This document shows, piece after piece, positions 57,457-64,000 of a stretch of DNA of 64,000 nucleotides. A program made the translations under genes and the position numbers. How positions within the stretch are numbered: the first letter of the stretch is position 1; the number at the start of each line of letters is the position of its first letter. The notes beneath the pieces are model-generated. The model was not told the origin of the DNA. It was given only the letters and a program-made list of their open reading frames with translations, and did no database searches. This stretch comes from Chitinophagaceae bacterium. GTDB taxonomy: Bacteria; Bacteroidota; Bacteroidia; Chitinophagales; UBA10324. Where the stretch lies: positions 186,001 to 250,000 of the forward strand of contig JADJAG010000001.1 in NCBI GenBank assembly GCA_016704325.1. The letters run 5' to 3'.

Positions 57457-57490
57457 TTGCAACTAATATGACCGACAATAATTATTTTTG
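57457..57490 (+). promoter_or_regulatory. Complete Bacteroidota promoter upstream of pgi
   Basis: TTG (57457-57459) and TATTTTTG (57483-57490) are separated by 23 bp, within the 17-23 range of the sigma-ABfr TTG/TAnnTTTG consensus. The pgi ATG lies 19 bp after the -7 box, giving a short leader. Confidence 0.65.
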
Positions 57491-57508
57491 GAAAAATCAC
57501 ATACCTGC

Positions 57509-59158
57509 ATGTTACCAAGAATAAATCCAATTGAAACAATATCCTGGAAGGCACTGGAAGCCCATCATTTAGCAATGAAGGAAATCCACCTGCGTGAATT
57601 ATTTAATGCAAATACAAACCGCTTTGAAGAGTTTTCAATTCGGCTAAATGACTTGCTTTTCGATTACTCCAAAAACCTGGTATCACAGCAGACCATGCAA
57701 TTATTGATTCAATTGGCAAAAGACTGCAATTTAAAAGACGCCATTGACGCTATGTTTTCAGGCGAAAAAATCAATGAAACGGAAGGTCGATCGGTGTTGC
57801 ATACGGCATTAAGAGATTTTTCAGGAAATCCGGTCTTCCATGATGGAGCAGATGTAATGCCTGATGTTAAAAAAGCATTGCTTCAGATGAAATTATTATG
57901 CAACAAGGTTCATAATGGTGAATGGATAGGGTATACCGGAAAAAAAATACGATACATCGTTAACATTGGAATCGGTGGAAGTGACCTGGGTCCTGTTATG
58001 GTTACGGAGGCACTAAAGCCGTACAAAATAGAAAGCATTGAAACATTTTTTATTTCAAATGTGGATGGCACTCACATTGCCGAAACACTTAAAAAGATAA
58101 CCCCGGATGAAACGTTGTTTCTGATTGCTTCTAAAACTTTTACCACCCAGGAAACAATGACGAATGCGCACACTGCCCGTGATTGGTTTATGCAATATGC
58201 TAAAGATAGTTCCGGAATTCCATTGCATTTTGTGGCATTATCAACTAATGAGGAGGAGGTTGTTAAATTTGGAATTGCTCCGGAAAACATGTTCGTGTTT
58301 TGGGATTGGGTAGGAGGTCGCTATAGTTTGTGGAGCAGCATCGGGCTATCTATAGCCTTAACTATTGGTTATGAGAATTTTGAAATGTTACTAAAAGGAG
58401 CTCACGAAACTGACAAACATTTTAGAAATACCCCTTTTGAAACGAATATCCCTGTGATCATGGCATTGCTGGGTATTTGGTATGTCGATTTTTACGGTGC
58501 AGAAAGCGAAGCAATTTTGCCCTATGACCAATACCTTCATCGTTTTGCGGCGTATTTTCAACAGGGTAATATGGAAAGCAATGGGAAACAGGTTGACAGA
58601 AACGGATACAACATCGAATATCACACGGGGCCCGTGGTTTGGGGAGAACCGGGCACCAACGGTCAACATGCATTTTACCAGTTGATACATCAGGGCACTC
58701 ACATGATTCCATGCGATTTTATCGCAACTGCCATTAGTCATAATCCATTGGGAGATCATCATGTTAAGCTGCTGTCAAACTTTTTTGCACAAACGGAAGC
58801 TTTGATGAACGGCAAAACAATGGAAGAGGTGAAGCGTGAGTCTGATGCCGGCGAATCGAAGACTTTAGAATCGGTACTTCCATATAAAGTATTTCCGGGC
58901 AACAAGCCAACCAACTCCTTTTTGTTAAAGAAAATAACACCTTTCTCTTTGGGACAATTGATCGCACTTTATGAACATAAGATTTTTGTTCAGGGCGCAA
59001 TCTGGAACATCTTCAGTTTTGATCAATGGGGTGTCGAATTGGGTAAACAACTGGCAAATAAAATACTACCGGAATTGATTTCAGATGCGGAAGTAAAATC
59101 CCATGACAGTTCTACAAACGGTCTAATTAATATGTTTAAAACGCTCAGAAATCAATAG
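57509..59158 (+). CDS. pgi: Glucose-6-phosphate isomerase
   Basis: Glycolysis: interconverts glucose-6-phosphate and fructose-6-phosphate. The 549-residue length is normal for the large Pgi type. Family signatures are IGIGGSDLGPVMVTEAL, SKTFTTQETMTNA (phosphate-binding) and the catalytic loop GRYSLWSSIGL. Residues GTNGQHAFYQLIHQGT hold the catalytic Glu/Gln-His region, and ELGKQLA lies near the C-terminus. ATG 57509 is used because the frame before it overlaps the -7 box. rpe follows after about 136 bp. Confidence 0.95.
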   Translation: MLPRINPIETISWKALEAHHLAMKEIHLRELFNANTNRFEEFSIRLNDLLFDYSKNLVSQQTMQLLIQLAKDCNLKDAIDAMFSGEKINETEGRSVLHTALRDFSGNPVFHDGADVMPDVKKALLQMKLLCNKVHNGEWIGYTGKKIRYIVNIGIGGSDLGPVMVTEALKPYKIESIETFFISNVDGTHIAETLKKITPDETLFLIASKTFTTQETMTNAHTARDWFMQYAKDSSGIPLHFVALSTNEEEVVKFGIAPENMFVFWDWVGGRYSLWSSIGLSIALTIGYENFEMLLKGAHETDKHFRNTPFETNIPVIMALLGIWYVDFYGAESEAILPYDQYLHRFAAYFQQGNMESNGKQVDRNGYNIEYHTGPVVWGEPGTNGQHAFYQLIHQGTHMIPCDFIATAISHNPLGDHHVKLLSNFFAQTEALMNGKTMEEVKRESDAGESKTLESVLPYKVFPGNKPTNSFLLKKITPFSLGQLIALYEHKIFVQGAIWNIFSFDQWGVELGKQLANKILPELISDAEVKSHDSSTNGLINMFKTLRNQ

Positions 59159-59294
59159 TTCTCTATCACAATAAATATAATGATGAAGAACGCTTTTTCA
59201 TGGGATCATTACTGGCTTCAGTCGGTATTACCTTTCCGTACACCCGGTTTATTTCACCATTAGCAGTATCCTAAATTCAGGTTATCTTCGCCGC

Positions 59295-59966
59295 ATGAAT
59301 CCAATAATTGCACCATCCATACTTTCTGCTGATTTTGGCAAATTGAATGAAGACATAGAAATGATCAATAAGAGTGCGGCTGACTGGATTCATTGTGATG
59401 TGATGGATGGGCGATTTGTTCCCAACATATCATTTGGTTTTCCTGTACTAAAGGCCGTGAAGAAAGTTGCCAAAAAACCTCTTGATGTACACCTGATGAT
59501 ATTGGAACCTGAGAAGTACATTGCTGATTTCCGGAATGCAGGTGCAGATATCCTGAGTGTGCATATTGAAGCATCTCCACACCTTCACCGAACCATTCAA
59601 CAAATTAAGGAGCATGGAATGATGGCTGGAGTGGCTATCAATCCACATACACCTGTTTCCCAACTGGAACATGTTATTGCAGCTATCGACCTGGTATGCC
59701 TGATGAGCGTGAATCCGGGTTTTGGAGGGCAAAAATTCATTGCTAATACCTACATAAAAATAAAGCAACTTAAAGACCTGATTGTTGCCAGCAATTCAAA
59801 AGCAAAGATTGAGATTGATGGTGGTGTGGACCTCCGGAATGCCGGTGCATTGTTAGCCGCCGGCGCTGATGTCCTTGTCGCCGGGAACACCGTTTTCAGC
59901 GCTGAAAATCCTGATCAAACGATTTCATTATTAAAGAATACTGTCAGAAATACCATTGCCGTCTAA
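59295..59966 (+). CDS. rpe: Ribulose-phosphate 3-epimerase
   Basis: Pentose phosphate pathway: interconverts ribulose-5- and xylulose-5-phosphate. The 223-residue TIM barrel has APSILSADFGKL, the metal/catalytic HCDVMDGRFVPNISFG, VHLMI, SVNPGFGGQKF and EIDGGVDLRN (catalytic Asp). A TATCTTCG -7-like box lies 4 bp before ATG 59295. The next gene's GTG follows the stop directly, suggesting coupling to the receptor gene. Confidence 0.95.
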   Translation: MNPIIAPSILSADFGKLNEDIEMINKSAADWIHCDVMDGRFVPNISFGFPVLKAVKKVAKKPLDVHLMILEPEKYIADFRNAGADILSVHIEASPHLHRTIQQIKEHGMMAGVAINPHTPVSQLEHVIAAIDLVCLMSVNPGFGGQKFIANTYIKIKQLKDLIVASNSKAKIEIDGGVDLRNAGALLAAGADVLVAGNTVFSAENPDQTISLLKNTVRNTIAV

Positions 59967-59984
59967 GTGTCGTTTGGCCTACTT

Positions 59985-62465
59985 ATGATCAGAATCTTTT
60001 TAGTCTTTTGTTTTCTTTTATTCTTGTCTCGATTTTCTTATTCGCAGACAGCTACAGTATATGGAAATGTAAGGAATGAAGCTAACCAGGCACTGGAAGC
60101 AGTTTCCATCAAGTTTTCAGGTACCGGAGGAGGCATGAGGTTTAGTGATGCTGCCGGAAATTTTGAATATTCAATCCCGGCTGACAAGGAAATCACCATA
60201 AGTTTTTCTTCCCTTGGTTATGAAAATTTTGAGCGCAGGGTTAACCTGAAAGCAGGACAACGATTTCCATTGTATGTTGTATTGGTTCAGCAAACTTATG
60301 TTATCGACAGTATCACTATTGAGGATAAAGAGTTGAGAGATCAGCCAAGCATGGTACGTATTGACCCAAAGTCGTTTGAAGCACTTCCTTCTGCATCAGG
60401 TGGGGTAGAAGCTATGCTTCGTGTACTTGGTGCATCATCCAATAATGAACTCTCATCACAATATTCCGTTCGAGGTGGTAACTTCGATGAAAACCTGGTC
60501 TATGTTAACGACTTTGAAATATATCGGCCATTCCTTATCAGGTCAGGTCAGCAGGAAGGGTTGAGCTTTATCAATCCTGACCTGGTAGGTTCCTTGTTGT
60601 TTTCAGCCGGTGGGTTTGCAGCAAAATATGGCGACAAGATGTCGAGCGTATTAGATATTGATTACAAAAGACCTCAGAAATTTGGCGGGAATGCTAGTAT
60701 AAGTCTATTGGGAGGCGGATTAAGTCTTGAAGGGGCATCGAAGGATCACCGGGCACATTTTCTATTTGGAGCCCGCTATAAAACAAATCAATACCTGCTT
60801 AATACATTGGAGACAACTGGTGATTATCAGCCTTCATTTATAGATATCCAGGCCGATATCACTTTCGATCTTTCAGATAAAGTAACATTGGAAGCCATAG
60901 GTAATTACTCGAAAAATAAGTACCAATTTATACCGGAAGATCGTGTTACCACCTTTGGTACCATACAAAATACGCTACGACTTACTGTTTATTTCGACGG
61001 ACAGGAGATTGATGCATATAGTACAGCTATGGCAGGTGTTTCATTAACTTATAAGCCCAGGAAAAATCTAAGCCTGAAGTTCCTTGGATCTGTTTACGGT
61101 GATCGTGAAGATGAAACCTTTGATGTTATAGGCGAGTATTTTTTAGGTGAAGTCAATAACAACCTGGCTACCGAAGATTTTGGACAAACGCTTTATTATT
61201 TCGGGACTGGAACGAATCAGGAATGGGGAAGAGATTATTTAGACGCCTACCTGATCAAGTTTGCGCATAAAGGCACTTTTTTTCAGCGGAATCATTATTT
61301 ACAATGGGGAATTGATGTAGGCAGGGAGCATATTGAAGATAATTTGAGCGAATGGACAAGGGTGGATTCTGCCGGATATACATTGCCTTATTCTACATCC
61401 CAAATTCACTTACAAGAGATCATACGAACACAAAATACTTTTTCAAGTTTGCGCTACAGTGCTTACTTCCAGGATAGCTATACCATAAATGAAGATAGAA
61501 ATTTTACGATAACTTATGGAAGCAGATTTAGTTACTGGGACTATAATCAACAGTTTCTCATTAGCCCAAGGGTACAAATCGCTTACCAGCCGATGTGGCA
61601 ACGTGATATTGTTTTCCGTGCAGCAATAGGTGCTTATGATCAACCTCCCTTTTACCGTGAACTGCGTGACCTCGAAGGAAATTTGCATCCGGAAGTCTTA
61701 GCTCAAAGATCTATTCATTATGTAATTGGTGGGGACTATAATTTTAAATGGTGGGACAGGCCCTTCAAATTTGTTTCTGAAATTTATTATAAACAGTTGT
61801 ATGATCTTAATCCGTATGAATTAGACAATGTGCGCATAAGATACTTTGGCGAAAACAGCGGTGCCGGATATGCTGCAGGAATAGATTTTAGATTAAATGG
61901 TGAATTTGTAAAGGATGCGGAATCATGGATTTCGTTGTCATTGTTGTCTACAAAGGAAAATATCGACAATGATTTTGTTTATACAGTTGATACCACCTAC
62001 ATTGATCCTGAACAGAATGAATACATTCTTGACAGTACCCAGGTTTATCCGGGGTTTATACCGAGGCCTACAGATCAGTTTATAAATTTTGGAATGTTTT
62101 TTCAGGACTACATTCCCGGAAATGAAAATTTCAAAGTCCATCTGAATTTTCTTTTTGGAACCGGATTGCCTACCGGACCTCCAGACCATGTCAGATCACG
62201 TGATACGCTCAGGCTTTCACCTTACCGCCGGGTAGATATTGGCTTTTCTGCCCTGTTGTTAAATGGGGCGAAACAAAAGATACGCGAAAGCAAAGTGTGG
62301 AGCAACTTTGAAACGATCTGGATCTCACTCGAAGTTTTCAATCTCCTGGGCGTTTCAAATGAAGTTTCCTATACCTGGGTAAAAGACATTAACAATACCG
62401 TATATGCAGTGCCTAACTATTTGACCGGCCGAAGGCTCAACCTGAAATTGAATGTCCGGTTTTGA
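59985..62465 (+). CDS. TonB-dependent receptor
   Basis: An outer-membrane receptor of 826 residues. It has a signal peptide (IRIFLVFCFLLFLSRFSYSQ), a carboxypeptidase-regulatory-like domain (about 23-100, VYGNVRNEANQALEAVS), a plug domain (about 115-215, YSVRGGNFDENLVYVNDFE) and a barrel to the C-terminus (NLKLNVRF). The ligand is unknown. The short EALPSASGGVEAMLRVLGASS linker is typical of non-Sus receptors. ATG 59985 begins the signal peptide; the GTG at 59967, immediately after the rpe stop, is in frame and an alternative. Confidence 0.87.
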   Translation: MIRIFLVFCFLLFLSRFSYSQTATVYGNVRNEANQALEAVSIKFSGTGGGMRFSDAAGNFEYSIPADKEITISFSSLGYENFERRVNLKAGQRFPLYVVLVQQTYVIDSITIEDKELRDQPSMVRIDPKSFEALPSASGGVEAMLRVLGASSNNELSSQYSVRGGNFDENLVYVNDFEIYRPFLIRSGQQEGLSFINPDLVGSLLFSAGGFAAKYGDKMSSVLDIDYKRPQKFGGNASISLLGGGLSLEGASKDHRAHFLFGARYKTNQYLLNTLETTGDYQPSFIDIQADITFDLSDKVTLEAIGNYSKNKYQFIPEDRVTTFGTIQNTLRLTVYFDGQEIDAYSTAMAGVSLTYKPRKNLSLKFLGSVYGDREDETFDVIGEYFLGEVNNNLATEDFGQTLYYFGTGTNQEWGRDYLDAYLIKFAHKGTFFQRNHYLQWGIDVGREHIEDNLSEWTRVDSAGYTLPYSTSQIHLQEIIRTQNTFSSLRYSAYFQDSYTINEDRNFTITYGSRFSYWDYNQQFLISPRVQIAYQPMWQRDIVFRAAIGAYDQPPFYRELRDLEGNLHPEVLAQRSIHYVIGGDYNFKWWDRPFKFVSEIYYKQLYDLNPYELDNVRIRYFGENSGAGYAAGIDFRLNGEFVKDAESWISLSLLSTKENIDNDFVYTVDTTYIDPEQNEYILDSTQVYPGFIPRPTDQFINFGMFFQDYIPGNENFKVHLNFLFGTGLPTGPPDHVRSRDTLRLSPYRRVDIGFSALLLNGAKQKIRESKVWSNFETIWISLEVFNLLGVSNEVSYTWVKDINNTVYAVPNYLTGRRLNLKLNVRF

Positions 62466-62818
62466 AATATCAGCTTGAATCAAAGATTAATTATTATATA
62501 TACGTTTTCGGTTATATATTGCCAGTGACAATTAAGAAAGTTCGTATTTATTCATTCAACAAGTTTTGAAACATTGCGATGCTTCCCTTTCCGGGCACTG
62601 ACCTATCTCTTATGTACTAACCAATAGTTCGTTCTAAGCGGCTAGTACGCTGCTAAACTTAAATTGACACCTGTTTTGATTGCTTTTAATAATTGGCCAG
62701 AATAAGCTCTTTACAAAACAGCAGCATGATCAAATATTGAATGTCCCCATTTATGGGATTGCAAACGGGCTGTTGTGCGGATACCTTTATCCTATTATTA
62801 ATCATAAAAACAAACACT
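62466..62818. other. Intergenic region after TonB receptor
   Basis: A 353-bp spacer with no credible gene. Near its start TATATATACG-TTTT-CGGTTATATA (about 62494-62517) can form a mismatched A/T-rich hairpin that might terminate the receptor transcript. No promoter half matching TAnnTTTG is evident before the lipoprotein gene. Confidence 0.35.
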
Positions 62819-63127
62819 ATGAAAATCAACTTGAATGCTATCATTATTCTTTCCTTAACAGGATTGACAATTATTGCAAGTTCTTGCAGGAAGGAGGAAG
62901 ATTATGAACCGATAGAAATGGAACGTCGGGCTCCGCTATTTGATCTTGAAGCTTCAGGACCAATAATCCCCGTGCTTGAGTACAAAAAATCACACGATCC
63001 TATTGCCGCGGATACCATAAAGCATTTCATTTTGCCGGAAGGAGTTACCCTGTCAAATGATGGAAAGGTTAAGCTGGAAACACACAATACAGAACCCGTG
63101 CTGGTCAAAAAACTGCATAGCGACTGA
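62819..63127 (+). CDS. Small predicted lipoprotein
   Basis: A 102-residue protein with an N-terminal hydrophobic segment (AIIILSLTGLTIIASSC) ending in a lipobox-like SSC followed by charged residues (RKEED), so it is probably lipidated. The rest is short and contains no recognised domain (FDLEASGPIIPVLEY, KHFILPEGVTLSND). ATG 62819 is selected because it starts the signal sequence. The function is unknown. It converges with trmH. Confidence 0.65.
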   Translation: MKINLNAIIILSLTGLTIIASSCRKEEDYEPIEMERRAPLFDLEASGPIIPVLEYKKSHDPIAADTIKHFILPEGVTLSNDGKVKLETHNTEPVLVKKLHSD

Positions 63128-63282
63128 TCCGTGATTTGATAGGAATCTATAATTAAAGTAGGTATGGGAATTTTTCATGCCTGCTTTTTTCATAGTAATC
63201 AATGGCCTGGAAAAGCAAGCAATTAACGTGGGAAGTAAGACTATTTCCAACTATTCGATTGCTTCTATTGCATTTGCTTATA

Positions 63283-63858
63283 TCATTTTTTCAACCACTC
63301 GCTCAGTAATTGATCTGCAAAACTTGTTGCCGGTCGTTCATAATATCCTGCAATACTTCTTTGCCGGTAAGCTTCATAAACACTCACTGCACAGGCAACA
63401 GAGATGTTTAAGCTTTGTATCATACCAACCTGTGGAATAATGAAATTGCCGTCTGAAAGAGCACTTGCTGTCGGGGAGACTCCTTCCTTCTCATTCCCAA
63501 ATACAAGAGCCATTGGCTGGTTAAAGTTGATATCATACAACGACATAGCACCGGGTTCCAGTTTGGTGCTATATATTTTAAAATTTCTTGCCCGTAAGAT
63601 TTCAAAACATATTGCTGCTTCATTGAAATGATGTATCGTAAGCCATTTTCCTGCACTTGCTGAAGACTTTTTGCCAATCTTAGATTCTCTTTTCTCCCTT
63701 GGGGAGATAATATAAACGTCTTGTATGCCAACGGCATCGCAGGACCGAAGTACTGCTGAAACATTGTGCGGATCCCAGACATTCTCCAATACAACTGCGA
63801 GGTCTTCCTGTCGCTTTTGAAGGACATTCCTGAAACGTAGTTCTCTTTCCGGGGTCAT
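63283..63858 (-). CDS. trmH: tRNA/rRNA 2'-O-methyltransferase, TrmH (SpoU) family
   Basis: A 191-residue SPOUT methyltransferase that uses S-adenosylmethionine. The three motifs are NVSAVLRSCDAVG (motif 1, catalytic Arg), LVFGNEKEGVSP (motif 2) and IPQVGMIQSLNISVACAV (motif 3). TrmH proper methylates G18 of tRNA; the C-terminal extension (to AISFADQLLSEW-like end) and length fit TrmH better than RlmB, but specificity is inferred. ATG 63858 is the start. The remaining 142 bp upstream contain no certain gene. Confidence 0.85.
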   Translation of the reverse strand: MTPERELRFRNVLQKRQEDLAVVLENVWDPHNVSAVLRSCDAVGIQDVYIISPREKRESKIGKKSSASAGKWLTIHHFNEAAICFEILRARNFKIYSTKLEPGAMSLYDINFNQPMALVFGNEKEGVSPTASALSDGNFIIPQVGMIQSLNISVACAVSVYEAYRQRSIAGYYERPATSFADQLLSEWLKK

Positions 63859-64000
63859 AAAGGGTAAAGATAGATTTCACCAGGAAATTTCATCTCAGGC
63901 CCGTTTTTGGGAATCAGAAGTCCGAAGCATCCGGTTATAAACATTTCGGCAAATGGCGGTGCAAATTTAGCCATCAGCAAACGATGAAATCCACATTCGA

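Noticed and set aside
63855..63944. 29-codon minus-strand frame whose TGA overlaps the trmH ATG, with a TAAATTTG box upstream (63962-63969)
   Set aside because: The ATGA overlap is suggestive of a leader peptide, but the frame is too short and its coding potential cannot be judged.
63985..64000. Possible gene start ATG at 63985 running off the window
   Set aside because: Only five codons are visible, with no signal or promoter to support it.

Overview
The window looks like chromosomal DNA of a member of the Bacteroidota, probably a Chitinophagales/Saprospirales-type lineage, though the order is an inference. Supporting features are TonB-dependent receptors with N-terminal carboxypeptidase-regulatory-like domains, two secreted proteins with type IX secretion (T9SS) C-terminal sorting domains, a short Bacteroidota-type primary sigma factor, and several TAnnTTTG -7 boxes just upstream of start codons. 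Start codons are often preceded by no clear Shine-Dalgarno sequence. I see no rRNA, tRNA, CRISPR array, prophage or intact transposase.

Layout. 1-4.2 kb: 5' end of a secreted protein, a repeat element, rluE, a small barrel protein and an unknown helical protein. 4.2-12.1 kb: mostly minus-strand metabolism and membrane genes (desaturase, YheT-type hydrolase, a DUF445-pyrE overlap, 2-oxoacid dehydrogenase E2, cinA) with one plus-strand Nudix gene. 12.3-20.9 kb: an envelope block with lptD divergent from amidase, an MCE protein, an OstA/LptA-like protein, a small conserved protein and ftsE. 21-26 kb (minus): two overlapping glycosyltransferases, recQ and lolD. 26.2-38.5 kb (plus): sucC, a Sua5/YciO protein, a TonB receptor, a 1061-residue TPR protein paired with an outer-membrane barrel, an interrupted ion-channel gene and a PGM1-like ATP-grasp ligase. 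38.5-44.7 kb: typA, a T9SS subtilisin and a T9SS choice-of-anchor-B protein. 45.2-53.5 kb (plus): cystathionine beta-synthase, a metal-receptor-like protein, class I aldolase, accD, rpsO, pnp and rpoD. 54-63.9 kb: an MsbA-like exporter, a divergent glycosidase-like secreted protein, pgi, rpe, a TonB receptor, a small lipoprotein and trmH.

The most unusual item is a family of modular non-coding repeats, seen three times (about 423-672, 17023-17232, 45017-45207). Each has a related left end, a 7-bp-period array, a small conserved CGGC-loop-GCCG hairpin, an 8-bp-period array (12, 5 and 4 units) and, in two copies, a shared right end. The middle copy has imperfect terminal inverted repeats and lies between perfect 8-bp direct repeats (ATAAAAGC), the signature of a transposed MITE-like element. 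Other points for follow-up are an ion channel broken by a single in-frame TAA and carrying an atypical selectivity filter, a stand-alone PGM1-type peptide-ligase homologue, the TPR/barrel pair, a strong hairpin in a divergent intergenic region, and a glycosidase-like fold with altered catalytic motifs.
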